Notes: a model not told the origin generated them from the sequence alone. Shown: positions 19,015 to 28,971, numbered from the stretch's first letter. The stretch: DNA of 35,025 bases from Methanosarcina sp. (GCA_003164755.1 PLUB01000051.1:1-35025), one strand, 5' to 3'. Program-made: numbers and translations.

Positions 19015-19404
19015 TAGGACTTACTCTGTCTAACTGAGAAATCTATAGAATTAAGCTCTCAATTATCAAAAGCACAAACATATTCACCAGCCTTGAGTGT
19101 TTGATTTTTTGATTTTTTGCTTAAGTGCATGAAGCCTATTTAAATTCTAACATTTTATTTATTTTCAATATTTAGGGATAATTCTTCTACTATTCCTTTT
19201 TTCTGGTTAGCTGTTTTCATTATGCACTCTTAGTCCATTTTCTCTTGTTTTTCTTTAATTTGCTGCATCTTCCTGTTTCAATGATTCACAACATCGTTTT
19301 TAATGACATGGAAACTGTAACATTACCCACAGTTCCTATGTACTTTCATCACTCCACAATTAACCATCCCAAAGCTTATTGTGAATTTCAGAGTATTCTT
19401 TATC
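19015..19404. other. AT-rich intergenic stretch
   Basis: Nothing recognised between the small winged-helix gene and IS200-like relic C. Several T runs after the gene could end transcription. Confidence 0.4.
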
Positions 19405-19515
19405 ATTGAAACCAGGAAGAAAAAGAAGCATATAAGAAAATGAAGATATTTGATTTTGAATGATTCCTCTATATTCTGAGCGTGAACACGAACATTTCAG
19501 GTTGCTTGCAGCGAG
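19405..19515 (+). mobile_element. Relic C of the IS200/IS605-type TnpA gene
   Basis: The last 17 codons are intact: NQEEKEAYKKMKIFDFE and TGA (19461-19463), followed by TTCCTCTATATTCTGAGCGT. The rest of the element is not recognisable. The tail TTGCTTGCAGCGAG is shared with relic A (TTGCTTGCAGTGAG). Confidence 0.55.
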
Positions 19516-19669
19516 TTGAGATACAAAAATTTTATTTTTTCATACTACTCTATTAATTTTTATAGACTTCATGCCTACCCATCTTTGCCTAACCGGACTA
19601 TATTTTGAAATTTTTTATTTTTCTAAATTTTATTGCCAAGTTTGTTCCTGATCTCTATTATTTATTCCT

Positions 19670-19690
19670 ATAAATGATTTATATATATAC
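19670..19690 (+). promoter_or_regulatory. TATA-like box before the HTH-CBS pseudogene
   Basis: TTTATATATATAC around 19678-19690 lies about 60 bases before the ATG at 19747. Confidence 0.35.
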
Positions 19691-19746
19691 TTTTAAATTA
19701 TGTTAACCAATGAGATTAAATATCATAATTAATATGGGTAATACAT

Positions 19747-20299
19747 ATGCAGCTTCCAACACCCGAAGATCTTAAAAAAAGACGAAATGAACTCGGGTTT
19801 ACCCAGAAGGATCTGGCTAAAAGGGTAGGATTACAGCAGTCTATTATTGTTCGTATAGAGTCTGAGATGTGGATGCTAGACTTTCTACTGTCAGAAAAAT
19901 ACTTGACACTTTTAAGAAAGCTGAAAAGGAACTGCTGGTTCTCATAAGAGATCTCATTTATTTCCCTGTCCGTCACATTTCTCCATCTGACTCTATAGAA
20001 GAAGCAGTAAACTTGAAGTATATCAATGGTTTTTTACAAGTTCATGTACTTGAAAATGGAGTTCCGGTTGGAAGTATTTATAAGATATGATAGTAAGAAT
20101 GATTGGAGAAAGTAAGAAAAAGTCAATTTCCCAGTTGGGATCTCAGGATTAAGTGGAGGAGTTCCTCCCAAAAGTATCTACTGGTACCTTTCTCTAAGTA
20201 GTTTTGAATATATTAGAAGGAAATTCTGCTGTGCTGGTTATAAAAAAAGTAGTCGGCATAGTCACAAAAAAAGATTTAATGAAGATTATTAAGGACTAA
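19747..20299 (+). pseudogene. Frameshifted HTH-CBS transcription regulator
   Basis: The archaeal family joins an Xre-like helix-turn-helix to paired CBS domains that sense adenosyl ligands. Frame 1 gives MQLPTPEDLKKRRNELGFTQ and KDLAKRVGLQQSIIVRIES. One base is missing near 19866 (TCTGAGATG where TCTGGAGATG is expected), after which DARLSTVRKILDTFKKAEKE and LIYFPVRHISPSDSIEEAV follow in another frame. A second one-base loss near 20086 leads to MIVRMIGESKKKSISQL in the third frame. Nonsense codons interrupt VEEFLPKVSTGTFL. The C-terminal CBS end ILEGNSAVLVIKK and VVGIVTKKDLMKIIKD plus stop is still clear. Two frameshifts and two stops make it non-functional, though the HTH alone could still be made. 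Confidence 0.85.
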
Positions 20300-20630
20300 A
20301 TAAACGGAACTTTTTCCTAAAGTAGTGGTAAGTGTTGAGACTGGAAACTAAAAACACATCAAATTGATACCATAGTTAAATTTAAACCTAAATCCTGAAT
20401 TTGATTCAGTACCGGAAATGTCCAAGTGATTAAAATATTTTTATTTCCTGTTGAATAGTTTTAGAGCATCTGATGCTCTGGAACTTTTCGTATGTATACA
20501 GCCACAAGGATATAACTCTTAATTGTTTCATATGTTTAGGATTTTAAAATGGCCGAATTTGAATAAATTTATTAAACAATTAGATAAACAAAAATCAATT
20601 AAATATTAAAGAATGTGGAGCATAATACAT
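20300..20630. other. Intergenic with one palindrome
   Basis: No gene. It holds AGAGCATC-T-GATGCTCT at 20463-20479, 150 bases before the aminotransferase, and AT-rich sequence. Confidence 0.5.
20463..20479. promoter_or_regulatory. Perfect 8 bp inverted repeat
   Basis: AGAGCATC and GATGCTCT around one T. With a one-base centre it suits a dimeric protein site better than an RNA hairpin. Role unknown. Confidence 0.35.
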
Positions 20631-21782
20631 ATGGATCTTGAAGATAATCTTCTCATGATGCCTGGTCCCGTACCTGTTGCACCCAGAGTCCTTAGAGCAA
20701 TGTCAAAACCGATGATTAATCATCGTAGTACGGAATTTGCAGGTATCTATACTGATTGCAGGACAATACTTTCCAGCATTTTTCAGACAAATAATGATAT
20801 TTTTGTACTTAGCGGTTCGGGAACTGCGGGTATGGAAGCTGCTGTTGGGTCTGTGACTCAGAGTGGCGATAAGGTAATAGCGATCGAAAATGGAAAGTTT
20901 GGAGAACGTTTCAAAGATCTTGCAGCTCTCTATGCGGAAGTTGAGCCTCTAGTTTTCGAATGGGGTCATCCTGTTGACATTGAAATGGTCAAAGAAAAAC
21001 TCGAGAACGGGGCAAAAGCTGTTACTCTCGTTCACAATGAAACTTCCACAGGCATTCTTAACCCAGCTGCAGAAATCGGCAAACTTACTAGAAAATATGA
21101 AGCAATTTTTATTATGGACGGCGTTACATCCCTTGGAGGGGATGACGTCAAAGTAGATGAATGGGGGGTTGACATTGCTGTCGTAGGTTCACAGAAATGT
21201 CTTGCAGCACCTCCTGGACTTGCAGCAGTGTCAGTAAGTGAAAAAGCCTTGGAAGCTATGAAAGGGATAGCAAAGAGACCATATTATAATGACCTTCTAG
21301 CGTATAAAAAGAGTGCCAACAAACCCAAGCCAGAAACACCATATACCCCTGCGATTCCTCTCTTCTATGCACTTCAGGAAGCCCTACACATCGTAAAAGA
21401 AGAAGGAATTGAGGCAAGGATTATAAGGCATAGGATTCTTACAAAAGCCATACGTGCGGCAGTTGCCGTGATGAACATCGAGATGTTCCCACAGCTTAAT
21501 GAATACAGCCTTTACTCCAACACTATATCTGCTATGAAGGCACCGATGGGAATTGATGGGGAGGATATAAAAAACGATATGAAGAAGCAAGGTATAATCA
21601 TCGCTGGTGGCCAGGAACATCTGAAGGGTAAAATTTTCAGGATCGGATGCATGGGAATTATCACAGCAAGAGATGTGCTCTCAACAATCCAGCAGTTGGA
21701 GATCGTGCTGAATAAACGAGGTTACATTGACAACGTGGGGACAGGGACAGAAGCTGCAATACAGGTTATTGACAAGTTCTGA
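20631..21782 (+). CDS. Class V aminotransferase (serine/alanine-glyoxylate type)
   Basis: A PLP enzyme of 383 residues that moves amino groups from serine, alanine or aspartate-like donors to 2-oxo acids. The PLP lysine is K189 in VVGSQKCLAAPPG. LSGSGTAGMEAAV near 65 binds phosphate, and IMDGVTSLGGDDVKVDEWGV carries the PLP-contacting aspartate. The opening MMPGPVPVAPRVLRAMSKPM is typical of the family. I chose the ATG at 20631 because GGAG precedes it by about nine bases; an ATG at 20613 adds six residues. Some methanogen members use phosphohydroxypyruvate, so a role in serine synthesis is possible. It heads the cluster with ribC, ribH and a class I aminotransferase. Confidence 0.9.
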   Translation: MDLEDNLLMMPGPVPVAPRVLRAMSKPMINHRSTEFAGIYTDCRTILSSIFQTNNDIFVLSGSGTAGMEAAVGSVTQSGDKVIAIENGKFGERFKDLAALYAEVEPLVFEWGHPVDIEMVKEKLENGAKAVTLVHNETSTGILNPAAEIGKLTRKYEAIFIMDGVTSLGGDDVKVDEWGVDIAVVGSQKCLAAPPGLAAVSVSEKALEAMKGIAKRPYYNDLLAYKKSANKPKPETPYTPAIPLFYALQEALHIVKEEGIEARIIRHRILTKAIRAAVAVMNIEMFPQLNEYSLYSNTISAMKAPMGIDGEDIKNDMKKQGIIIAGGQEHLKGKIFRIGCMGIITARDVLSTIQQLEIVLNKRGYIDNVGTGTEAAIQVIDKF

Positions 21783-21840
21783 ATTAAAAAAATTGCAAAA
21801 GCATCAAACTTTTTCAGGAAAACCCAGAAAAAAGTTGTAA

Positions 21841-22329
<489 letters not shown>

Positions 22330-22369
22330 AGTAATCTTAAGTAAAAGCGAAGACTGGAGATTTTATTAA

Positions 22370-22774
22370 ATGACCATCAGCTTGGGATTTGTCGTAGCTG
22401 AATTTAACAGGGATCTAACCTATCAGATGGAACTGCTGGGAAGAGAACATGCAGAATTCCTTGGGACAACAGTTAAGGAGACTATTCTCGTTCCAGGGGT
22501 TTTTGATATGCCTCTTGCAATCAAGAAACTTTGCCAGAGGGATGATATCGATGCCGTGGTTACCATAGGGTCGGTAATTGAAGGTGAGACAGATCATGAT
22601 CAAGTGGTTATGCAGCATGCTGCAAGGAAGATCATGGATCTCTCCCTTGAGTTCAATAAACCTGTTACTCTCGGGATTCCTGGCCCAGGCATGACTCGGA
22701 TGGCGGCTCATGAACGTGTGGACTATGCAAAAAGAGCAGTTGAAGCTGCAGTAAAGCTGGTGCAACGGCTGTGA
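22370..22774 (+). CDS. ribH: 6,7-dimethyl-8-ribityllumazine synthase
   Basis: Condenses a pyrimidine diamine with dihydroxybutanone phosphate to make lumazine, the substrate of RibC next door. It is 134 residues, the usual short archaeal size. Motifs are [32 protein letters not shown] and [19 protein letters not shown]; the histidine in GETDHD is the likely catalytic one. [20 protein letters not shown] closes the active site. ATG 22370 has GGAG about nine bases upstream. It assembles into pentamer-based shells in known relatives. Confidence 0.95.
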   Translation: MTISLGFVVAEFNRDLTYQMELLGREHAEFLGTTVKETILVPGVFDMPLAIKKLCQRDDIDAVVTIGSVIEGETDHDQVVMQHAARKIMDLSLEFNKPVTLGIPGPGMTRMAAHERVDYAKRAVEAAVKLVQRL

Positions 22775-22829
22775 AATTCGAGAACATCTTTCATAAACTA
22801 GCAAAATGTGACAAGTCAGGACCATCCTT

Positions 22830-23969
22830 ATGACATCCGAAAGGCTCAAGCGTGTAGAAGAATCCGCAACGATCAGGATTTCCAACATTGCTACCAGAAT
22901 GATTAAAGAGGGTATAGACGTTATCAATTTCAGCCTTGGTGAACCTGATTTCAGTACCCCTCAAAATATCTGCGATGCTGCCGTAAAAGCTATGTATGAG
23001 GGCAAAACTCACTATGCACCTTCTGGAGGCATTCCTGAGTTAAGAACAGCTATTGCCGAAAAATTGAAACTAGAAAATAAAATCGATGTGGTAGAAGCGA
23101 GCGTTCTTGTGACTCCCGGGGCTAAACAGGGGATTTTTGAGATAATGTTGGGAGTCCTCGATGATCGAGACCAGGCTCTTCTTTTTGATCCAGCCTGGGT
23201 GACTTATGACGCATGTATCCGTTTTGCGGGAGCAGAATCTGTATGGATTCCAACAGTCCCTGAAAAAGGTTTTCTTCCGGACAACTTTGTGGATTACATA
23301 AATGATAAAACCAAATTGATTGTAGTAAACAGTCCGGGAAACCCAACAGGCGGAGTATTTGGGAAAAAGATTTTACAGTGTATTGCTGATCTTGCAATTG
23401 ACCATGACCTTTTAGTAGTCTCGGATGAAATATATGAGAAAATCCTCTACGACAGGGAGCATATCAGCATTGGCAGTTTTGATGGGATGCAGGAAAGAAC
23501 CATAACAGTAAATGGTTTTTCCAAAGCCTATGCAATGACAGGCTGGAGACTTGGATACCTGACTGCGCCTCCAGAGATTTTTAAGCTTCTGCTGAAGATC
23601 CAGTCCCATTCTGTAAGTAGCGCGACCACATTTGTTCAGTACGGTGGGCTTGAAGCTCTTCAGGGACCACAGGATGGAGTTAAAGCAATGGTTGACCGAT
23701 TTAAAGTGCGACGTGATGTCCTTATTGAAGGTCTGAGCAAAATAGGTTTTGAATGCAAAAAACCAGATGGAGCCTTTTATGCCTTTGCTGATGTAAGTGA
23801 TTATGGAAATGGGACAACAGTCGCAAAAAGACTCTTGAAAGAAGCTCATGTGGCAGTTACCCCAGGAATTGCTTTTGGTGCTTCAGGTGAGGATTTTATT
23901 AGAATTTCCTATGCAACATCTATTGATAGGATCAGGGAAGCTCTTGAAAGGCTCGAAAAAATATTTTGA
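22830..23969 (+). CDS. Class I/II aminotransferase (aspartate-type)
   Basis: A PLP enzyme of 379 residues, fold type I. The PLP lysine is K232 in VNGFSKAYAMTGWRLGYL. NSPGNPTGGVF and VSDEIYEKILYD are the standard cofactor motifs, and the substrate-binding arginine lies in EDFIRISYATS. SLGEPDFSTPQNI near residue 35 is typical of the aspartate/aromatic aminotransferase branch common in archaea. Substrate could be aspartate or an aromatic amino acid. ATG 22830 follows AGGA. The gene begins 55 bases after ribH and is likely co-transcribed. Its stop faces ribL, which converges from the other strand. Confidence 0.92.
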   Translation: MTSERLKRVEESATIRISNIATRMIKEGIDVINFSLGEPDFSTPQNICDAAVKAMYEGKTHYAPSGGIPELRTAIAEKLKLENKIDVVEASVLVTPGAKQGIFEIMLGVLDDRDQALLFDPAWVTYDACIRFAGAESVWIPTVPEKGFLPDNFVDYINDKTKLIVVNSPGNPTGGVFGKKILQCIADLAIDHDLLVVSDEIYEKILYDREHISIGSFDGMQERTITVNGFSKAYAMTGWRLGYLTAPPEIFKLLLKIQSHSVSSATTFVQYGGLEALQGPQDGVKAMVDRFKVRRDVLIEGLSKIGFECKKPDGAFYAFADVSDYGNGTTVAKRLLKEAHVAVTPGIAFGASGEDFIRISYATSIDRIREALERLEKIF

Positions 23970-24055
23970 TAAGACAACATGTAGTAAATGATCTTTTTAG
24001 ATAGGAATCAGTAAAGTTGTTTGTGCTTTAATATGCAACCAGTAGAAGGATATGT

Positions 24056-24475
24056 TCATCCATACCGTTTAAGGATCTCTTTTATGATGGCACCAGTACT
24101 GCATAGTTGGCATTCCTTTGAAAACGGAATTCTAACAACTTTTGCAGAAATGCCTCTTTTGGTAATTTCCTTTTCCAGATTATTTGTGTCAAAGTGCTGG
24201 TCGTAACCTAAAGTAATAATATCCGGCCTGATCTGCTTAAGAGGCTCGAAAATATCTTTTTCGCTGCCAAGAAGGGCTTTGTTGACCATTTCCAGGGCAT
24301 CTATCATTTCCAGTCTCTGCACCTCGGGTACAATGGGTTTTTGCTTGTGCGTTACGTTTGAATCTCTGCCAACAATGACGAAAAGTTCGTCTCCCAGAGC
24401 CCTTGCTTGGGTTAGGAAATAGACATGCCCTGGGTGTAGAAGGTCAAAAGTTCCGGTAGCAAGTACACGTGTCAA
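24056..24475 (-). CDS. ribL: FAD synthase, archaeal RibL
   Basis: Transfers AMP from ATP to FMN to make FAD. It is a nucleotidyltransferase of the HIGH type, with ATGTFDLLHPGHVYFL at the N terminus. The C-terminal block RIPFSKECQLCSTGAIIKEI holds the STG-type motif and the two cysteines seen in Methanocaldococcus RibL. Start choice: a TTG at 24475 (139 residues, MTRVLATGTFD) has AGGTGATC just upstream and fits the family start. An ATG at 24505 would place that ribosome site inside the gene. With ribC and ribH next door, the window covers the path from lumazine to riboflavin and the FMN-to-FAD step; the kinase between is not here. Confidence 0.92.
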   Translation of the reverse strand: MTRVLATGTFDLLHPGHVYFLTQARALGDELFVIVGRDSNVTHKQKPIVPEVQRLEMIDALEMVNKALLGSEKDIFEPLKQIRPDIITLGYDQHFDTNNLEKEITKRGISAKVVRIPFSKECQLCSTGAIIKEILKRYG

Positions 24476-24832
24476 AAGATCACCTGTATCGGTAATACCT
24501 TGCATGAATAAGAAACTTACTGAAAAAAACTCACATTCCGACTTATAGGAATTTGATGTAGTTCAAGCTTATGCATTGTAAGCTGTTACTTATTTATTAT
24601 GCGACTAATGTTGGATGGAGAGTACTCAATTACCATAAGTAGTATATATGGTACACAAAAATAACTAATTTTATTAAGCTAAGGATGTTAATTTGTCAGT
24701 TTGAAGATAGATCAGAAACTGGAACAGTCTTCTCCCACTTATGTAAAAGGTATTACCTTAGTTATTATCAATGTAATATATATCCCTGCTAAATGCTGCT
24801 ACTACCCGCATTTATAATAAGAGGAAACACAC
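24476..24832. other. Divergent intergenic region with promoter of the homocysteine genes
   Basis: Between ribL (minus) and the DUF39 gene (plus). It contains a good TATA-like box near 24774 and another AGTATATATGG near 24641-24652. No gene is seen. Confidence 0.45.
24774..24783 (+). promoter_or_regulatory. TATA box for the homocysteine synthesis pair
   Basis: TAATATATAT lies 50 bases before the ATG at 24833, leaving a leader of roughly 25 bases. Confidence 0.5.
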
Positions 24833-26335
24833 ATGGTGAGAAAATCAATTCATGAGATAAATAGGAAAATAGAAGATGGCGACGTTAATGTGGTCACAGC
24901 TGAGGAAATGGTCGGACTAGTGGAAGACCTTGGCGTAGAAGGTGCTGCAAAAGAAGTCGATGTAGTCACTACAGGCACATTCGGAGCCATGTGCTCATCT
25001 GGCCTAATGCTTAATCTTGGTCACTCCGAGTCACCTATTAAAATTCAGAAGGTATGGTTCAATAATGTAGAAGCATATAGTGGAATTGCAGCTGTTGACG
25101 TTTACCTCGGAGCTGCTCAGATTTCGGATACAAGGGGAATTCAGTACGGTGGAGCTCATGTTATTGAAGATCTCTTGAGGGGGAAAGAAATAAATGTTCA
25201 TGCAACTTCATATGGAACTGATTGTTATCCCAGGAAAGTTCTAGATACGACGATTACCCTTGAAGATTTGAATGAAGCAGTCCTTCTAAACCCCAGGAAT
25301 GCATACCAGAATTATGCAGCTGCAACCAACAGTTCCAAAAGGATATTAAATACTTATATGGGTGAACTTCTTCCCAATTTCGGAAACGTAACTTACTCTG
25401 GAGCAGGAGTATTATCTCCCCTCTCAAACGATCCGGATTATGAAACTATTGGTATAGGTACAAGGATTTTCATAGGAGGAGCACAAGGGTATGTTATAGG
25501 GAATGGAACTCAGCATTCTCCATCTACTGGTTTCGGTACCCTGATGGTCAAAGGAAACTTGAAGGAGATGAATCCGGATTATTTAAGGGCTGCTTCCTTT
25601 ACCGGTTATGGGATTACTCTTTATATGGGTATCGGAATCCCTATCCCAATTCTCAATGAAAAACTTGCTGCTGCAACTGCAGTACGAGATGAGGATATCA
25701 CAACTAAAATTTTGGATTATGCTGTAGGTAGCCGAGATAAACCATCTATCAGGCAGGTAAACTATGGAGAACTCAGGTCAGGCCTGGTGCAAATTGATGG
25801 GAAGGATGTACCCACTTCTTCTCTATCCAGTTTCAAGAACGCAAGAAAAATAGCTGGTGAGCTAAAGGATTGGTTGAAACGTGGGAAATTCTTCGTCACC
25901 ATGCCGGTTGAGAGATTACAAGGTGAAGGTTTGGTCAAACTTATGAAACAGACTCAAGCTGTGCCTCTAGTAAAGGACGTAATGTCCAACTTTATTGTGA
26001 CCATTAAAAAATCTCAGACAGTTCAGGATGCCGCAAAGAAGATATGGGAAAACTCTTTTAATCATCTGGCTGTGGTCTCTGATTCCAGCGAACTGGTTGG
26101 TATACTAACTGCCTGGGATATATCCAAAGCCGTTGCAGAGAATTGTTTTGATTCGGTAGAAAGTGTTATGACGAAAAAGGTGTTGACCTGTTCTCCTAAC
26201 GAGCCAGTTGATATTGCGGCTCGTAGACTGGATCGTTATGGTGTATCTGCCATGCCAGTAATCGATATGCAAAGATGTGTTCTCGGAATAATAACTAGCG
26301 ATAATATAAGTAAGCTCTTTGCAAGGAGATACTGA
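24833..26335 (+). CDS. Homocysteine biosynthesis protein (DUF39 + two CBS domains)
   Basis: Corresponds to MA1821 of Methanosarcina acetivorans, which with MA1822 converts aspartate semialdehyde and sulfide to homocysteine. DUF39 fills residues 1 to about 365. Cysteines at 54 (GTFGAMCSSG) and 131 (YGTDCYPRK) fall exactly where the two essential cysteines of the M. acetivorans protein were reported, as I recall. From about 380 two CBS domains follow (VKDVMSNFIVTIKKSQTV, VGILTAWDIS, VESVMTKKVLTCSPNEPV, LGIITSDNIS), likely for ligand sensing. Length is 500 residues. GAGG precedes ATG 24833. The partner ferredoxin follows after two bases. Confidence 0.93.
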   Translation: MVRKSIHEINRKIEDGDVNVVTAEEMVGLVEDLGVEGAAKEVDVVTTGTFGAMCSSGLMLNLGHSESPIKIQKVWFNNVEAYSGIAAVDVYLGAAQISDTRGIQYGGAHVIEDLLRGKEINVHATSYGTDCYPRKVLDTTITLEDLNEAVLLNPRNAYQNYAAATNSSKRILNTYMGELLPNFGNVTYSGAGVLSPLSNDPDYETIGIGTRIFIGGAQGYVIGNGTQHSPSTGFGTLMVKGNLKEMNPDYLRAASFTGYGITLYMGIGIPIPILNEKLAAATAVRDEDITTKILDYAVGSRDKPSIRQVNYGELRSGLVQIDGKDVPTSSLSSFKNARKIAGELKDWLKRGKFFVTMPVERLQGEGLVKLMKQTQAVPLVKDVMSNFIVTIKKSQTVQDAAKKIWENSFNHLAVVSDSSELVGILTAWDISKAVAENCFDSVESVMTKKVLTCSPNEPVDIAARRLDRYGVSAMPVIDMQRCVLGIITSDNISKLFARRY

Positions 26336-26337
26336 GA

Positions 26338-26724
26338 ATGAAAATAAAAATTAGCATTCCTACAGAGAGGATCCATAACCCGATAATTTCCGAATCTATA
26401 ATCGAAACCGGAATATCGATTAATATAATGGTTGCAAATATTGATTCCACTTATGGGGAATTGATTGCAGACGTAAACGATTTTCGGTTCGATAGGATAA
26501 AAAATGCTCTGGAATTCAGGGGAGCAATAGTTTCCATTCTGGATCGTCCTATTCATAGAGATGATGAAGAATGTGTGGAATGCGGAGCCTGTATTTCGGT
26601 CTGCCCTATGAATGTTTATTGTTTTGATGTAGACTGGAATGTACAAGTAGATGAAAAGAAATGTATACAATGCGGTATGTGTATTAAGATGTGTCCACAT
26701 GGGGCTTTGAAACTGGGCGAATAA
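26338..26724 (+). CDS. NIL domain ferredoxin, partner in homocysteine synthesis
   Basis: The MA1822-type protein, thought to supply electrons or handle sulfur for the DUF39 enzyme. It is 128 residues long. A NIL domain covers roughly 1-73, and two 4Fe-4S motifs follow, CVECGACISVCPM near 79 and CIQCGMCIKMCPH near 108. Each has the full CxxCxxCxxxCP pattern. AAGGAG (26323-26328), inside the end of the upstream gene, serves the ATG at 26338. Only two bases separate it from the DUF39 stop, so the two are one operon. Confidence 0.93.
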   Translation: MKIKISIPTERIHNPIISESIIETGISINIMVANIDSTYGELIADVNDFRFDRIKNALEFRGAIVSILDRPIHRDDEECVECGACISVCPMNVYCFDVDWNVQVDEKKCIQCGMCIKMCPHGALKLGE

Positions 26725-27239
26725 AAGAAAACGAGGGAGGAATAAGCATTTAATTTTTAAATGCGTAAAAATTAAATATTTTTTAATATCTTTTGGTGCT
26801 GCAAAAATTTACCATAAGTTCAACTGGCTTCTGACTTCAATACATCAAAAGAACCAAAAAATAATTGGAACTATTCATTCTACCTACAATAGGTTGGTTT
26901 ACATCTATTTTGATTCAAGAGGTACTTCTGATCAGCAACTTATAAAAAGATACGAAATATGATCAATAGTCGACAGTTAAATAAGATCAGCCCATCAAAA
27001 TTTGATCCTCAGATCTGAGTAAAGATGGTAATTGATACGTTTTTATCCTGGCTGAATAGTTACAAATAATCATAAGTTTAAACAATTAGAGAATTGAGTA
27101 CTTCATCAACTGGCTCAGATACTCAGTAAAATTTCATCTATTTTTTGAAAGATTCACAAACAAAAATAATGTTGAATATTGATTCAAGTCGGAATCCTAG
27201 TTTGTTGTGGGGATAAAAACTTTATCGATAACCATATCA
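26725..27239. other. Intergenic region
   Basis: No gene recognised between the NIL-ferredoxin and IS200-like relic D. An unusually GA-rich stretch (AAACGAGGGAGGAATAAGC) follows the ferredoxin stop and resembles a ribosome site, but the following frame closes quickly. Confidence 0.4.
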
Positions 27240-27775
27240 CTAATTTGTTTCTATTTTAGGCTATCTTTGCGCTATAAAAATGGAACTACGGTATTCAAAT
27301 CATCATTCCAAAAATCAGGTTTCATATGTTTTTTTGTATGAAGTATCGAGAAAAGTTTCTTTTGGACAATGCAAAATTTAATTATTTCAAATCTATATGC
27401 TTTGAAATTACTAAAAGGTACTTTTTTGAGTTTTATGCAATTAGTAATGATGATCATATACATCTTCTGTTGGTACTGAACAAAAATATTCTCTTTTAAG
27501 AGTGATGCAGATTATGAGAAGTATCACACAAAGAAAAATCTTTAAAGAATACTCTTAGATTTTAAAACTAGTTATTTGATGAGAACTGTGAAGTGATGGA
27601 GGTTATATTGGACCTGTGGGTGATATTACAACTTCCGAAGTAGTTAAAAAAGATGTTGAATTCGTGAAAATCGGGGAGAAAGGGAAGCAATAGGCAATTG
27701 AAAATAGTTGATTTTGAACAAATCCTTTATTTCCAGAGCAGGGGTGCGAATCTACTAATTGCGCGCAGTATAATG
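27240..27775 (+). mobile_element. Relic D of the IS200/IS605-type TnpA gene
   Basis: The most complete copy. The 5' frame reads MELRYSNHHSKNQVSYVFLY and RKVSFG before a stop. The middle reads FFEFYAISNDDHIHLLLVLN, where HIH within DDHIHLL is the HUH metal motif of Y1 transposases. GGYIGPVGDITTSEVVKK is the C-terminal part near the expected catalytic tyrosine, and QLKIVDFE closes it, its stop replaced by a glutamine codon. Several frame changes and stops lie between. Tail TTTCCAGAGCAGGGGTGCGA matches relic B. No TnpB gene is present. Confidence 0.72.
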
Positions 27776-28071
27776 CATACACACAACGGAAACTTTGGTT
27801 TTCTTGATTTTAGATTGATTGCAGTCGATTGCTGGAGGAGTTTATGGTAAATTTTTGGGACACAAAAAGATATTGAAAGTCTCATAACTTGGTGATGCGA
27901 CCTGAATTTTGGATTTGACTAATTCTCAAATTTACTCAGGTGCTAAATAAAATCCAAGCTCCAGAAAATGAGCAACGAAGAATAAGTCACTAAAAATGAC
28001 ATCTAATTAAAAATTGTTCTTTCTGAGCTGAAAGACAGGCAGAGTAATCTTAAATAATCTCTTCAGGAAAA

Positions 28072-28815
28072 TCATTTTTTTATGGCTGACACAAGTTCAG
28101 CCACTTTCGCAGTGACGTCATTTACTTCTTCAACAATTGTACCTGTAACGATCATATCTGCACCAGCAGAAGCACAGAGCTTTGCAGTTTTTGCATCTCG
28201 TATCCCACCACCGACGATAAGTTTGTTCTCCCCAACTACATTCTTGACAGTCTCTATCATATCAGGATTGACAGGTTTATCAACGCCAGATCCAGCTTCA
28301 AGGTATGTATAATGCATGCCCAAATATTTGCCTGCAAGTGCGTAAGCTGCAGCAATTTCAGGTTTCTTCCTGGGAATTAACTTTGCGTCTCCTATCCAAC
28401 CCACAGTCCCTCCTGGTTCGATCACAATGTATGCCATGGAAATCGGCTCAATCTGACTTTTGTGTACAAGCGGAGCTCCAAGAACTTGGTTGGTGATCAC
28501 ATACCCCAAATCTCTGGAGTTCAAAAGACTCATGAAAAACACAGCATCTGCGTATCTGCATAGCCCAGCTGAATTTCCAGGGAAAAGGATGGTGGGGAGA
28601 TCTACTTTCTCCTTTATCTTTAGGACTGTTTCATCAAGCAGGATTCCAAATGAGCTTGTTGAGCCACCTATCATAATGGCATCTGTGCCTCCCTCATCTG
28701 CGGCAAAGGCGATTTCTGCAGCTCTTTCAGGCTTTTGGGACGCCGGGTCGATGAGGGTAAGATGAACTTTCCCTTCCTGTGCAATAATTGTATTAAGTCG
28801 TGCTTCCACCTGCAA
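28072..28815 (-). CDS. Geranylgeranylglyceryl phosphate synthase
   Basis: Makes the first ether bond of archaeal lipids, joining geranylgeranyl diphosphate to sn-glycerol-1-phosphate at the membrane face. TIM-barrel protein of 247 residues. Motifs are HLTLIDPASQKPE, IMIGGSTSSFG, FPGNSAGLCRYADAVFFM, YTYLEAGSGVDKPV and VGGGIRDAKTAK with GADMIVTGT, which bind the phosphate. The start is a TTG at 28815 (MQVEARL), as in relatives; a GTG at 28809 is possible. The start lies six bases after the L40e stop on the same strand, so translation is probably coupled. Confidence 0.95.
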   Translation of the reverse strand: MQVEARLNTIIAQEGKVHLTLIDPASQKPERAAEIAFAADEGGTDAIMIGGSTSSFGILLDETVLKIKEKVDLPTILFPGNSAGLCRYADAVFFMSLLNSRDLGYVITNQVLGAPLVHKSQIEPISMAYIVIEPGGTVGWIGDAKLIPRKKPEIAAAYALAGKYLGMHYTYLEAGSGVDKPVNPDMIETVKNVVGENKLIVGGGIRDAKTAKLCASAGADMIVTGTIVEEVNDVTAKVAELVSAIKK

Positions 28816-28821
28816 ACTAGA

Positions 28822-28971
28822 TCATGCTCCCTTGGACTCCTTGGATTTTATTCGAAGGGCACTATAGCCGCATTTTCTACAGCGTGTTGCTTTTATTGCA
28901 TTTCTGGCATTACACTTCATGCAGATTTTTTTGTTTAATAATCTTTCTTCTGCCTCGGGAAAACGACCCAT
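28822..28971 (-). CDS. rpl40e: Ribosomal protein L40e
   Basis: A 49-residue zinc-ribbon protein of the large ribosomal subunit. It reads [15 protein letters not shown], then [20 protein letters not shown], with cysteines at 17, 20, 31 and 34 binding zinc. The end is [16 protein letters not shown] 28971 has AGGTGAC (28978-28984) upstream. A TATA-like CTATATACTTG lies about 40 bases before the start. It is first in a two-gene transcript with GGGP synthase. Confidence 0.95.
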   Translation of the reverse strand: MGRFPEAEERLLNKKICMKCNARNAIKATRCRKCGYSALRIKSKESKGA

